Shown: positions 1 through 11,963 of the stretch, one piece after another
Position numbering within the stretch: position 1 is the first letter of the stretch
How the letters are laid out: each line of letters opens with the position of its first letter
DNA from: Schizochytrium sp. TIO01
Lineage: Eukaryota > Sar > Bigyra > Thraustochytrida > Thraustochytriidae
Direction of reading: 5' to 3'
Length of the DNA: 64,000 bases
Assembly (NCBI GenBank): GCA_004764695.1
Contig: SMSO01000004.1
Location: 394,501 to 458,500 of the forward strand
Position numbers and translations under genes: made by a program
The notes under the pieces: model-generated
Told to the model about the DNA's origin: nothing
The model's database searches: none
Seen by the model: the letters and a program-made list of their open reading frames with translations, nothing else

Positions 1-640
1 CCAGAAGGAGGCTGGTAAGACTTTTGTGAACTTTGATAGGTGGGCTGAGCTTTGGAGGCTGAGTATGAGCTATTCGATCACGAATTTAAAGGCGCGTTTA
101 GCATGGCTATGAATGCAAGTTACGAATAGAGGTCACGCGTGACTTTCATGGGCGGAGGTAATACTATGAAGATGGAGTGGATTTGTAGGAAATAGAAGGT
201 AGATTGTGTGCGAAACGAGGTTGACTCAAGGTTTATACAAAACGGTAAAGGTAATATTTGTAGCCTTTGAACTCTGGGCACGGAAAATTACTTCGTTGAA
301 TGCTCCTCAAATTTAAGGAGAATAGGATTCTTCTGCTAGGTGCAATGTACGCATATTAAAAAACCAGCCAAGCTAGTGCATAAATATCGTATAAGTAGGC
401 TCGGTGGCAATGGCAATAGCAAGTAGCAAGTAGACTATCAGCAAAAAGGTAAGCGAACAAACAAATGCCGTGAGTTCTGTTATTATTAAGTTCCGTGCAG
501 GGGTTGTTATTTATAAGCTAAAAGTTGCAGGCGTCTAAAAGTATATACTACGGGGGTTTTACAGGGGGGTCCACTCAACTAACGAGGGACTAGAACCTGG
601 TGATAGATAGTCACGCTTACAACAAACAATAACCAAATGT
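1..640. other. Intergenic stretch downstream of the Myb gene
   Basis: No open frame of useful length and no recognisable RNA gene was seen on either strand. It lies 3' of the leftward Myb gene and should hold its 3' untranslated region and polyadenylation site, neither of which could be placed. Confidence 0.5.
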
Positions 641-2101
641 TCAATTGGAATCTACAGCTGCCTCAGCAGTAGATGATGCAACTGAAGCAGTGGCAGCAGC
701 AGCAGCGGCAGCAGCAGCGGCAGCAGCAGCAGCTGCTGCAGTAGCAGCGCTATTGTTTCCGCCTGCCTGAGCACTTGCGATGCTAGCAAGCCAGTCCAGA
801 TCACTCAAGGTGCTGGACAATACGTTTGTGCCATGCGCTGTGGGCGTACCCGCAAGCATGGTCTTTTGAAAAGTTCCCATCGAAAACCCATGAGCTTGAC
901 CCACAATTCCATTCAAGAGCTCAAGCTTGCTCTGGGGGGTATTGGCATGAGCAGCTAGAGCAGTGAGTGGTCCAACACACAGGTTTGTATTTTTGTCAGA
1001 ATCATTTGGGAGTCCTCCAAAGTTTGTTAAAGGAGCTACCACACCAGCCTGCTGTGCCAACTTGGCAAATGTTTCAATATTGAGAGCAGGCACGGAGGGA
1101 AGCCCTGTGACGAAGGTGTCGATCTTAAGCTTCTTGGATGAAGGCTCAGCAGAGTTACTAGATGAGGAAGAAGACGAAGTCGTGGAAAACTCACTCCTGG
1201 CATCAGTATCAATCCCTCCAGAAAGCAATGAAGATGAAGATGAGTTTGAGAGCTGAGAAATGAGAGACATCAAAGAAGCAGCGCGGCGCTTTCCGAGAGA
1301 AGTAGCCATGGGGGATGAAGACGTCGCAGAAAATGCCGCAAGAGCTTGGGCTGTTGACATACCAGCTGCAGACAAGGAAGAAGCGGCGTTCACCCCGAGC
1401 ATCTCTGCGCGTGGTGTGCCGGTGTTGGTAGCACGAGGTGTGTTGTTAGTGCTGCCATTGCTGTAGCTGCTGGTGAAACCCTTTGAAAATGCACGAGGAG
1501 TTCCGCGAGCCACGGCACCACAGTCAAGAGCAAGCTTAGCATTCCAACGATTCTTTACCGCATTCTCGGTACGACCCGGAAGCTCCCGAGCAATAGCCGC
1601 CCATTTGTTACCAAGCTCGGTGCGTAGTTTCACAATGAGCTGGTCTTCCTCAATCGACCAAGGTTCCTTATTTACATCAGGCTTAAGATGATTATGCCAA
1701 CGTTCACGACACTGTTTCCCATTACGACCTGGAACAAGCTTCGAAACTCGTGACCATTTACCACTGCCAAATTGCTTAAGTGCTGTCTGTAAAAGATCGT
1801 CCTCCTCCGGGCTCCATGCACCCTTTTTGATGGTCGGGTTTAGAACCTTTTGCCAACGATGCGCACACTGAGCACGGGTTCTGTTTGGGAGAGCAGACGC
1901 TACAGATTTCCAGTTCTTGCCCTTGAAGCGAGCCACGGCTTCACGCAGAATCTCGTCCTCCTCGGCGGTCCATGGGATACGGCTGCCACCTGGTGTGCCC
2001 GGGGTCATCGGCGTGGCGGGCGCATTAATAGTCATATTCAGATCACCCATGTTCAGCCCTGTAAGGTTATCAAGAAATGCTTGCTTGCTTGATTTTGTCA
2101 T
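641..2101 (-). CDS. Three-repeat (R1R2R3) Myb transcription factor
   Basis: A 486-residue protein starting at an ATG (complement of CAT at 2099-2101). Three consecutive Myb/SANT repeats span about residues 41-190. Each has the spaced tryptophans and an acidic EED helix start: PWTAEEDEIL, then AWSPEEDDLL, then PWSIEEDQLI. Each ends with a helix of the form RT/GxxQCxxRW or RTENAVKNRW. This is the animal c-Myb / plant 3R-Myb arrangement. That family binds DNA in the nucleus and commonly controls cell-cycle genes, so a nuclear DNA-binding role is well supported while the target genes are unknown. The rest is low complexity: serine runs near 280-320 and a polyalanine run near 455-475 encoded by a GCN repeat at about 690-745. 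No intron is needed. Confidence 0.93.
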   Translation of the reverse strand: MTKSSKQAFLDNLTGLNMGDLNMTINAPATPMTPGTPGGSRIPWTAEEDEILREAVARFKGKNWKSVASALPNRTRAQCAHRWQKVLNPTIKKGAWSPEEDDLLQTALKQFGSGKWSRVSKLVPGRNGKQCRERWHNHLKPDVNKEPWSIEEDQLIVKLRTELGNKWAAIARELPGRTENAVKNRWNAKLALDCGAVARGTPRAFSKGFTSSYSNGSTNNTPRATNTGTPRAEMLGVNAASSLSAAGMSTAQALAAFSATSSSPMATSLGKRRAASLMSLISQLSNSSSSSLLSGGIDTDARSEFSTTSSSSSSSNSAEPSSKKLKIDTFVTGLPSVPALNIETFAKLAQQAGVVAPLTNFGGLPNDSDKNTNLCVGPLTALAAHANTPQSKLELLNGIVGQAHGFSMGTFQKTMLAGTPTAHGTNVLSSTLSDLDWLASIASAQAGGNNSAATAAAAAAAAAAAAAAAATASVASSTAEAAVDSN

Positions 2102-5100
2102 TGTGAGATTCCGTTTCTCTGTCTATCTAGTTTGGTATAATTTCACAATAAAAATCTCTTCGTGTGCCTTACTTAACTCCGGGTTCTGATGGAGGAGCTA
2201 TACTAAAGTAATCGAAACAAGATAATCGAGAGAGATATTAAGAGTTTAGTGTACTGAAATGTCTTCAGCACTTCAAGCTTAGAGAATCAGTATGTTCACA
2301 GCACCCGAGTTATTACGACGAAGCCACAAGCCGGCAAAGTTGCTCGCCGATTTAGGCAATGCACGCGACAGCTTCGTTGGGTTGCGTTTAACCTGTGTTG
2401 ATTGGATTCTGTGATTGCGATTTGCTCGCTTGCGTGTGATCCTCGAATCTATTTATCTATCTTTTTGGTTCTTTGGTTGGTGATGGCTAACGATTGATCT
2501 TTGTTTTCTCGCACTTTTTTTGCCCTATCACAATTACTGTTTTACGTTCTCTTTATTATATTCTCAAGAAATTAAAACTACTGTTGCTACTGACTATATT
2601 CTTCCATTTCCTGCACGTGACTAGGCTTAGAGGCTTCTAGTCTGCATGGACGCTATTTTTGTTACTGACTTTGCTGTATGGTTAGATCAACCGGTCGTTT
2701 ACCTGATCTATCACCTCTTTCTACTATGGAAGGTAACCTAACTTTGCTAACTCCTCAATTTTTACCCGCTGCTAGTCGTTTGACCTGGAGCGGCAACTTC
2801 CTCGCCTAAAATTAATTAGCAGTAGTTGATGATCGGATCAATTCGTACTCTATACTATGTAATATGGCAAGGGAGGATACAGCGTTGGTACACACCTTCG
2901 CTGCTGGCTAATAACTAACAAACGCTAATTTTATCCAACTCGAGGACGCGCGAAATGTTGTACCTCCTTCTATGTTGCCATTTCCCCTAGTTTATGTTAT
3001 TCCTTTCCAAAAATGAGGGAACTTATATGACGTTTATCGTTCACAATCATCTGCAGTTAGACTTCCTCTAAAACTTGCCACACTTTCTCCTTCTTCAAAT
3101 GATCTCATTACCTCATTGAAATCGTCAATATTAATTAGACGAATGATTACTTAATTCTTTTCTTTATTAATGCTTAAAAAAAGAAGAAACGCAAGCATCA
3201 TTTTGCCTCTAAGCAACGAGTTCGCACAAGATCCGCTCAAAGTAAGCTTGTGCTGGTTCTTTTCGAAGCTGGCCTCCTTCCCTATTTCATTGCAAGGATA
3301 TAGTAGACTTACCTGCTTAGCCAAGACTCCAACATATTAAAAACCAAATCAGCTCGCGATGCGCGGACCTCTTCTGAGCATCTAATATATCGCAGTATCC
3401 GGTCATCTCAATCTCTCTTTATATCTTTTTTTTTTTTTTTTTTTTTTTCCTTTTTCCCATCGCGTGCCTCGTCAAGTGTCCGTTGGCTATCTGCAACCCA
3501 AGGCTTCTAAGGAGGCCAATAAAAGGAGGTATTTACTCGAGTTACAGATATGCTTATAACGAGCGGTTGATCGAACCGTTCGCACGTTTTTAACTTTTCA
3601 TATTTACATACTTCCATGTTTAGTCTGCTCCATAATCGCGCCCGCGTTCGTGGGCGACGTTGAGTCAGAATTTTGCTCTTCATACGTTGTCTACCTAATG
3701 CAAGTTGACGTCCATCGCAGGGTGCAAGGTACGTGAATCTGATCAAAAATTCGATACAGGTCAGAAGATAAAGAAGGTGATTTCAGGATGTCATTTGTAG
3801 CAAAGTATAACAAAATTTCAAGACTTGTTTGAATCAAATTGTGCTAGGAAGCGATGCATGGGGCAAACACTTTAGTACGAACGATTTCCCATCTCCCGCG
3901 CCATACATAATAAATCAGCTCAAATAACAGCTCCCTTAGCTGACATAAATTAGGAATATAAAACATGATTTACTAAGAAACTGAAAAGGAGAGTGTGCTC
4001 ATACATTAGATTGAACGCGCATGCCACTAGCGGATCTCGGTATCTGAAACTTTGCTTATTAACAGCGCGTGTTCAACGCACTGCTAGTGTGAACGTATGC
4101 ATCCTACAATTCTGAGATTTTTACATTCGCTTAAATCTTGACCTTGCATTGCTGCCCTTTAGGTGAATAGGTTAATTTTCGCTTGCTATCTTAAGCAATT
4201 CGTTCCCGCCGTTGAATTGTGAAGATTTCTGCATTGCCTTTCTTGTTTCAGTAGGCGAAATGTTACATAATCACTAGAGATTGAGACAACGACATCGAAT
4301 GCAGGGTTTTGCATAGCGGGACTCGGTGGCCTATTTAGCAGTATTCTTCCCCAGTCCTTGTGTGTTTTGGTGGATCCACAGGAAAGAAAAAATATTGCCG
4401 TTCACGGCCCACCTTTTTCTTCTTCTTCTTCCACTTGCGATGCTGTTCCCCTTTTAGCGTTAGCAAGTACATACGCAGTGCATTGCATCCACCAAGGAAT
4501 TAACGCCATTGGCCATCTTGGAGATATTGGTGTGCGATCATGACAAGCTTAGGCACACAGCAGCCGCGCGTTAAAATCTGGAGTGGCAGCAGCCGAGTGC
4601 AACAACAATTTGTCGGTGCGAAGTGGGTAGAGTTCTTGATATAGTGCAAGAAACGAGGGCCTTGCACTATACGAACACACATTTAGCTCCAAGACGAAGA
4701 TGTTGACTATGATAACAATAAGATTTTATAAGATAGAAAATAACGTCATGATGCGGTAGTTAAGTTCGTTCAAAGGAAGCTTCGGACAGCTCTAACGCTT
4801 ATCTTCTGGTGTGTGTAGATTGTATTAGGTAACTCCTACGATAAATTCTTTGCACGCTTGCGCAATGCTGGAATATCCTCAAGATAGCTGCAGCCTACGA
4901 TGATAGTACATAGAATATTTTTCTTTGCGTTGGCAGGATGATGTAGAAATCTTATACTAGTCTCACTTTCTTGCTAGTATTGATCAAAATTTTATCTATA
5001 CAGACAAAAAACGCATCTCAGGGATACATGATACGAAATAGTAGAGTAGCACTTTGACCTGTTTGGAAACTCTAGCAACTACTGTCCGACATGCTATTCA

Positions 5101-5243
5101 TATATTCATAGAAATACATGACAATTGAGATTTTTTTACTTGTTTTTTTGTCTTGTACTTTTTCTCAACAGAAGTTTGATCTATGAGCCTTCAACGCATC
5201 GACCACTTCATCCAATACTTGGACCTGATCAGCATTGGGAATA
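2102..5243. other. Intergenic stretch between Myb and helicase genes
   Basis: About 3.1 kb without a credible gene. It includes the 5' region of the Myb gene and the 3' region of the helicase gene. A 23-base T run lies at 3426-3448. Short open frames, such as 79 codons at 3507-3746 on the minus strand, show no domain or compositional sign of coding. The first 80 bases of its right end (5165-5243) do look coding in a second frame and are discussed with the helicase gene. Confidence 0.5.
3426..3448. repeat. Poly-T tract, 23 bases
   Basis: Uninterrupted T run in a pyrimidine-rich stretch (CTCTCTTTATATC before it, CC after it). It could be a decayed poly-A tail read from the other strand, but no adjacent retroelement ORF was seen. 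Confidence 0.9.
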
Positions 5244-8200
5244 TCAGCAATCTTTGCAATAAGTTCTTGCGCGAGCGAATTGACCAAAGCTCTTATTAGA
5301 ACTAATAGAACCCTTGGTATCACTATTATCAGAAATCTGCGAGATATTAGTCTCCACGGTATTTTCTGATTCATAGTGTGTATTAGTCGTTGGGGTCACT
5401 GAGGACGGCAGCAGAGGAACACCTGTAGACAATGGAGAAATAGAGCAGGCAGTCACAGTAGTAGCAGCATCAACCTTTGTGGTAGATGTAAGCGCAGTAT
5501 CATTTGAAGAAGCTGGAAAGGAGGAAGTTGTGGTCGCAGTTCGAGAAGAAGCTTGAGGTTGAAAGTAATGTTGAATTTTACTGCTGCTAATTTTACCTTT
5601 ATTAACACTTCCATGACCACTGTCGCTCAATGAGTTCTTGAGCTGTCCTTTGGATACATCTTTGGAGGAGTTAAGCGCAAGGTTTGAAGCAGATCCAGCA
5701 GTAGTCATGTCTTTTAGAGGCGGGCGTGCACTGCTACTATTTCCAGCCTGCTGCTCCTGACGAGTGTAGAAATCCCGCAAGGTCTGCGCAGTATAATCGA
5801 TCGGCATTGGAGGTTGTACAGTACCACGCATCCACTTGGGGAGGTTGCGTTGCACACTTGGCTTTTCAAATCGTGCATCCAGAAAGAGAACTGCGCCAAA
5901 ATCATTTTTATGACGAATCACTCGACCAAGGGCTTGGTTTAATGCACGATAAGCTTGTTGTTCATACCAATCTTGCCCAGTTAATACATATGTGCTTAGT
6001 GCAGTTGCCGGATTCGGCACATGGGACTGGATAATACTCCGTTGCTGCTTATCTTGATATTCTTTCTTCAACCGAATCCCAAGGTCGCGAGCGTTTGGAA
6101 ATGGTATACCACAGATGAAGACGGCACGTGCAGCTTTGTCTGAAAAATTGATACCCTCACTAAGCTTACCACGAAAGACCCCGAAAAATAAAGCACCACC
6201 GCCTTGATCAATCATCTTGCGAAACTTCTCTATTTGTTCGTCGAAGCCGCCACTGTTTGAAGAGTTGCCATCGTCCTCGTCAGCACGCTGGGCAGCTGAG
6301 CTTTCAACAAAAACCTGCGACTTGCAAGACAAGAAGCGCCGCCAAGTAGGTGTTTTACGCCAACGCTCAACACAAGTGCGCATAAAGGAATATGACGGGA
6401 AAAAACATAGCGCCCCATCCGGTACCTCTTCAAGAAGACGTGCAAGTGCGACGCCCAAGGCGTCTTGATACTCTAACTTCGATTTGTTTGCAAATGTGCC
6501 TTCCAACTTTACAAGTTGATTTGCGTTTCCACCTGAGCTGCCTGGTGCACATGCGCCAGACAGAACCCCGGTGAATAACTGCTTTCGCACATCAATAACG
6601 TGAGGAGCCTCCAACGTAAACTTGAATGGCGTCCCTAGTTCGCTGGCAAAAGACTTTAAAGGTGCCAGAGTACCGCTGGCGAGAATTACAGAGCGGCACT
6701 GTTTGGCTACAGGGTCAAAGGCAGCCGCTGCGTTCATACACCAAAAACAAATTTCTACTTGCTTGTCATGATTGTACTTGAACACGACACGATAGTCCTC
6801 CGCATAACGTTGGTCTTCCCCAAACATAAAAGTCAGCACGTTAAAGAAGCTCTCCAGAAGGCTACGGCTTAGTGGGGGCAATAGGCCATCGTCTCCCTCG
6901 GATTCACCCTCGGGGTCGTCTTCTGTGTCACCCGACTTGTTTGCCTCCTTGTCTGCCTTTATGATTTCATTGAATATACCTTGGAAAGTAGCAAGTGCAG
7001 CAGCGTCTAGACTACACTCCATCTCTAGTTGCATAAGTGCCTGGGTACCAGTTAGCACGGCTGGCTCCATATGAGCAGGCTTTGCTTGTCCTTCTGCCCA
7101 AACACATAATTTACTCGTCATGGCACCCAAGAGCTTGAATGAAGCTTGGACCTCAAGAGGCCCGTGCAGACTAAGATGTTCAAGTTCATCTCGGACGAGT
7201 TCAAGGCGAGCTAATGTTAGCTCTGAAGAAGCTGCACTACGGCAGACATCTGCAATATTATGTGCCTCATCGATGACTAGGACCGCTTGCTTCAAATCAA
7301 TGCACATGGCCTCGCGAACAAGAGGGTCAAACAAATAATTATACGGAGTGAAGACAAGATCTGCAGTTTCTGACATCTCCCGGCTTCCAAAATACGGACA
7401 ACATCGGACTCGCTTACCTGCTTGGACGAGGTCTTCGATGTCCCAGACAGTTTCGTGTAACGCTGCGCGAAGACGCATGGCTACATTGGGTTTATTATAT
7501 ATGCACCCAGGACCATTTGCTGAAAGTAAACGTCGGCACTCCTCGTTGCGCGCGGCTGCGGAGGCAAAGCGTCGCGCGCGCGTAATCTTGCCGTTGACGC
7601 AGTACTGGTTTCGGGAGCCAAGGATCGTCATGCTCGACCCTTGTGTTAATGCTTCTGGACACTGCCGCAATTCTGACGCAAGTTGCGCTAGTTGACTGTG
7701 TGTTCGAGAAGCAAAGTAGATCCTTGTACGTTTAGGCTGTTTTGGTTTTGCTCTCGCCGTTGCTGTAATGAACTCATCTATGCTACCGACATTAATCCTC
7801 ATAGACTCTGGTAGGCTCTCAGTCGCAATCTGGTGCCTTTGCCGTGCCCGTCGGCCGTGTACGGGGCAGTTTTCGTCCACCTGCGAGGAATTTCCTTCCG
7901 CTTTGCGGCGTTTTTGAGGTGTCGCCTTTTGCGTTGCCACCTTGTGCCCATCTAGAGTGTCAAAGTCGTCCATGTCATCCTCATCATCCATGTCTTCAAG
8001 ATCGCCATTTTCAACTCCGACATTGTTTGAAGGCTCGCTCTTCACCCCAAAATATTTGCTCTGCTTCGTTGGAGATATCTCAAGCTTATTCGGAGTGGTT
8101 GTCCTTGCACATGAACAAGCTCCTTCTCCAGACTTCCTCACTTTCGACGGCACTGACTGTTGATCTCCGCCAAGCTCTGCGTCCTCAGAATTCCGCATTT

Positions 8201-8483
8201 GAGCTTCGATCTCCGCTACCTCTGCATTAAATCTTTTCCAAGCCTCAGCGTTATCATATTGCTGCCACGACATTACGCCACACAGCATTGCCAGCGCTTT
8301 GCCGGTTCCTGTCGGTGACTCGAGAAGCGCGTTTTCACCTTGCCGCAGTGCGGAGAGCATCTTGGCCATGAGTGCCAGCTGCGTCGGAAAGGGCTTCTTT
8401 CCAAGTGGGAAGCGCACCGGCACCGATGCAATGCGCAGCTCATGGCCCTTTCCGACCTCACCCCCTCCATGAGGCCAGCCCAT
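5244..8483 (-). CDS. FANCJ/BRIP1-like Fe-S superfamily 2 DNA helicase
   Basis: 1079 residues from the ATG at 8483. The open frame runs 38 codons further to a TTG, but the ATG gives the expected family N-terminus (RFPLGKKPFPTQLALM). Motif I is SPTGTGKA at about 56-63, followed by AMLCGVMSWQQ as in FANCJ. A roughly 170-residue acidic/basic insert precedes motif Ia (YFASRTHSQLAQL), also as in FANCJ. Four Fe-S cysteines fall near 295, 316, 327 and 362, the DEAH box near 405 (VLVIDEAHNI), and motif VI QALGRVIRH near 848. The family unwinds DNA 5' to 3' in crosslink repair and replication. RTEL1 is the main alternative, but the insert and motif-I context favour FANCJ. SKIQHYFQPQ near residue 970 resembles a PCNA-binding motif without its leading Gln. 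The C-terminus may be longer: a second frame ending at 5165 continues with helix-like sequence. Confidence 0.87.
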   Translation of the reverse strand: MGWPHGGGEVGKGHELRIASVPVRFPLGKKPFPTQLALMAKMLSALRQGENALLESPTGTGKALAMLCGVMSWQQYDNAEAWKRFNAEVAEIEAQMRNSEDAELGGDQQSVPSKVRKSGEGACSCARTTTPNKLEISPTKQSKYFGVKSEPSNNVGVENGDLEDMDDEDDMDDFDTLDGHKVATQKATPQKRRKAEGNSSQVDENCPVHGRRARQRHQIATESLPESMRINVGSIDEFITATARAKPKQPKRTRIYFASRTHSQLAQLASELRQCPEALTQGSSMTILGSRNQYCVNGKITRARRFASAAARNEECRRLLSANGPGCIYNKPNVAMRLRAALHETVWDIEDLVQAGKRVRCCPYFGSREMSETADLVFTPYNYLFDPLVREAMCIDLKQAVLVIDEAHNIADVCRSAASSELTLARLELVRDELEHLSLHGPLEVQASFKLLGAMTSKLCVWAEGQAKPAHMEPAVLTGTQALMQLEMECSLDAAALATFQGIFNEIIKADKEANKSGDTEDDPEGESEGDDGLLPPLSRSLLESFFNVLTFMFGEDQRYAEDYRVVFKYNHDKQVEICFWCMNAAAAFDPVAKQCRSVILASGTLAPLKSFASELGTPFKFTLEAPHVIDVRKQLFTGVLSGACAPGSSGGNANQLVKLEGTFANKSKLEYQDALGVALARLLEEVPDGALCFFPSYSFMRTCVERWRKTPTWRRFLSCKSQVFVESSAAQRADEDDGNSSNSGGFDEQIEKFRKMIDQGGGALFFGVFRGKLSEGINFSDKAARAVFICGIPFPNARDLGIRLKKEYQDKQQRSIIQSHVPNPATALSTYVLTGQDWYEQQAYRALNQALGRVIRHKNDFGAVLFLDARFEKPSVQRNLPKWMRGTVQPPMPIDYTAQTLRDFYTRQEQQAGNSSSARPPLKDMTTAGSASNLALNSSKDVSKGQLKNSLSDSGHGSVNKGKISSSKIQHYFQPQASSRTATTTSSFPASSNDTALTSTTKVDAATTVTACSISPLSTGVPLLPSSVTPTTNTHYESENTVETNISQISDNSDTKGSISSNKSFGQFARARTYCKDC

Positions 8484-10429
8484 CACTGCAAGCAAGCCCT
8501 CTAGGCAGGATAAACGTTGATTTGCGATTTGCGTTCTGGTCTCACATAGGAGACACCAAAGAAGGCAAAAAACAGCAACAACACTTATAGAGAACAATTG
8601 GAACAGCGAAGAGACAAATCACTCCTAAAGAGATGGCTTTGGAGCTCTGCTCGTTCGACACGCGATTTTAGTCTAGTGAAGCTTTTCGTTCCAGGCTAGC
8701 GCCAAAGCTTGTTGAGAGCAATTCTTCCTCATATAGTCTCTGATGAAATCTGTCCATTACGAGTTGTCGAGAGTTGCGGAGAGCAGAGTGGTCATTACGA
8801 CGTAACGACGTCACAAGTGACTAGCCTGATATTAATAATAACACAGAAACACAGATGGGGAACGTATGTAGCAGTAAGAGAAGCTGGGACCAAACCCGTT
8901 ATAGAATCAGATTGTATCACAACAGCAGAATCACGTGGTAGGGAGGGGGTTGGTGGTGAGTAGGGCTAACGCGGCCAGGGCGGGGGAGTACTGATTTGGA
9001 GTGAGCATAAATATCAATTGAATATATCTTTTCTTTCATTGAATGATCTTCATTGCCTGTTTTGAGAATATGGGGAAACCCAAACCCGTGAAGAAGGGAA
9101 CGCATTACTTCAAAAGCTGCCTGGTCTGATAAGGAAAAGCAATAGGCAATCTTTGTGTAGCGCTGACCACCTCAATCGTTTCATCTGCATAAGAGTCATA
9201 CTCCCACTCGACTGATCCCATATATACTTTAAAGGTCGTATCTGCGTTTGCAATCTGACCCTGTCAGCGAGCTACTTCTCAATTTCGTTTCATCAATCAG
9301 GTGCTTCTGCAATGCTTTAATACCCCAAACCTTTTGTTCTAAAGAATGAAATTTTCCACTTTTACATAGGAATTAGGAATCGAGAAAATGGCTAACATGA
9401 ATACCCCCCCCCATCTCAAGGCCCAGCCTAGGTTTGTTTCACATTATCGGCCTGCAGCAAAGGAGGAGCACTCGCAAGGCTAACAACTCGCAACGACTCG
9501 CTTCAGTTTGCTAAATCTTCACCTCGCTTTGGTCAGAACTTGGTGCGACAACTTGACAGATATAGTAGTGAGATGCATGGTACTAGCGTCTGGCTTGGCT
9601 TTAGAAGGTGTGTACCGAGATCTCTGTTACTTGACTCGGTGAGTCAGCTCAAAGATCGCTCTTCGGGTTGGTGGGCTTCGTGCTGAGATCAAGGCATAGG
9701 AGTTGCTGCAGTGTTGTGCACTGCTCGAGGTCACCACCGTTCGGCTGCTGTTCGCGGATCTCCTGCCAAGCAAGAGGCCTCTGGCCCCGCCGAGATTAGC
9801 CAGCTTTCTTCCTCCTTGGGTAACTACTGACTAGGATTTCTGCCAATACGATCATCCCACTCGACTTCCAGGCCGTCCCAGACTCCAAGAATGTAAGCAA
9901 GGCGATCGCGAGCTAGCTGCCTGAGTGGCTATCATGAAAGTGCTCTCGAAGTTTGGAGCCGGGCGTCTACGCATCCCAACGAAGGGAGACCTCGATGCAT
10001 TCACTTGGAAGGGATCGAGCAAACCATGCAGGCCACCTTCGAGGCGCAGTCCGCGAAATTTGACAACAAACCCCATAGGCAGGCAGGTGCGTCTGTTCAT
10101 GGCATTCCAAATCCTGGCTATGCACGTGAGGGCATCCAAGATCTGCCCGAGTTGACCACGGGAGTTCCTACTTGCGTGAAGATCTCCAGGCCGGCTTTGA
10201 GCTCGAAACCAGCCTCAAGGTCGTTCTCAGGTGGCCCAGAACAGCGCTATTTGACAGCGCCACCACCAGCCACGTCCACCCCACAAGCCGAAAAGACTCT
10301 GCGGTGGTGATGCACGCCCAGATGCGAATTTCGAGACCTTGCGGCGCACGCAGGCAGATCCTGAGTGGGCCTCAATTGAAGTTTTGTCAACGATTTGTTC
10401 AACTTTCTGTTGTCTGCTGTCGCAAATCT

Positions 10430-10545
10430 CTGCTTTGCTTTGCTGTCGCAAATCACTGCTTTGCTTTGCGTTGCGTTGCTTTGCGTTGCGTTGCGTTGCG
10501 TTGCGTTGCGTTGCGTTGCGTTGCGTTGCTTTGTTTTGCTTTGGC
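10430..10545. repeat. TTGCG/CTTTG pentanucleotide repeat
   Basis: Tandem TTGCG units with interspersed CTTTG units and a preceding duplicated segment ending in CTTTGCT. The repeat opens three frames at once and accounts for the long overlapping ORFs here. Confidence 0.9.
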
Positions 10546-11146
10546 TCTCGCTGCGAGTTCTGGGAATGAGGTGTGCTGCAGACACTTGCTAGATTCGCCG
10601 CGATCTCAAAGCATTCCCGTGAACGCGCTGCTGTACCAGACAAATTGAGGCAGCCCTGGCGCGAATTCGAGCTCGTGGTGTCCGCACTTGCTAGCTGCAG
10701 CAGCAACCGCCACCACCAGAAGCAGCAGCGGCAGCAGCGAATGACTCCGGCCTTGGCCTCGATGTTGGCGATGGTTTGGTTGTAGAAGAGCAATAACGAA
10801 TGTGTAGAGGAGGACAATATTTGGCCAAAGTGATCGTTCATTTCTGCACTTCTGTGGGGCCAATCTTCGCGGCACTGAGATCACTGGCGAGGGCTCCTCG
10901 CCAGGGCTCAGCAGGCTTGGCAGTGGTGGTTTTTGCGGACGGCGGCCGGCATCGCGGAGGGTTGCCAGAGATCGCGCAGCTTTCTTTGGACTCGAGTCGA
11001 GTGAGCTCAGCTCAATCAGGAAAACAAAGAAAACAAAGAAATGAAAAGAAATGAAAAGAAAGAGGCAAAAGCAAAAAAGTCGCGACTAAAAGGAAAAAGA
11101 AAGGAACTGCGATACAGACAAGCAACGACTCGAGGCCCGGCACCTA

Positions 11147-11171
11147 CCTGCCTGCCTGCCTGCCTGCCTGT
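11147..11171. repeat. CCTG tetranucleotide repeat
   Basis: About six tandem CCTG units preceding a GC-rich stretch upstream of the myosin gene. Purine-rich AAAACAAAG/AAAAGAAATG repeats lie just before it at about 11020-11065. Confidence 0.9.
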
Positions 11172-11963
11172 CTACTGCAAGGCGCCTTCGCGCGATGCTT
11201 CTCCGCGCTTTCCATGGCCTCATTCGAGCCCCACGCTCCCATTGCCGCCACCGAAGCCTCGTTTCTAGTGCAGCGCATGTCGACCAATCTGTGAAAGAAT
11301 CTGCACGCGCCGACATCATTCATCCTCATAATACGAGTAGCGCTAGCTATGCGGATAGTGGTAACAGTAGGAGTCGGTGGAATCATGAATCAAAGTCCAT
11401 GAACATGGCGGCAGTAGTTTTGATGATCGCGCTCTGGGCCGATTTGCGTGCCGTTCAGAAAGGCGCAGGGTGCATATTGAAGTACTGTCCGTGAGCAGGG
11501 AACTTTCATTTTCTTTTCTTGTGCGGTTTTCCAAGAACGTCGAGATGAGAGGCTGGCTTGAGGATCGCTGGCGCCGATGCGATGAGCGGAATTGAATCAA
11601 TAATACTGAGCACACGGGTGCGAACAAAAATGTCAAAAAACAAAATGTAACAAAAAATAAGAGCAAAAATAGTGGTACGTATGAGGTACTTGTAGTGCCT
11701 AGCTAGGAGTCTATATAATCTTTAGACCACAAAGAAATGTAATTTGTGGGTCTCGAGGACCATTGACAGCCAAACCCGAATTGCGGCTGCAGCATAGAGG
11801 CAGGCCAGCTATCGAGGGCCGCCCTGGGCTTGACGTGCCTCGGTTAGCCCGGCTTTGACTCCTTTAGGTTGCGGAGGACTCAGGACGAAGCCGTTCCTTA
11901 AAATCGTCAATCTGTTACCCCGCGCTCACTGATACGTACATTGCAACTTTTGGGTCAGGGACT

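Larger units (their letters stand above)
8484..11963. other. Intergenic stretch between divergent helicase and myosin genes
   Basis: About 3.5 kb between a leftward and a rightward gene, so it holds both promoters. Open frames of up to about 200 codons near 10.2-10.8 kb exist on both strands, but they are produced by pentanucleotide repeats and GC-rich low-complexity DNA, and none resembles a protein family. No RNA gene was recognised. Confidence 0.5.

Noticed and set aside
10227-10841. 204-codon minus-strand ORF and several overlapping frames
   Set aside because: They are opened by TTGCG-type pentanucleotide repeats, which lack stops in several frames. The translations are repeated NATQR or VALRC strings with no domain.
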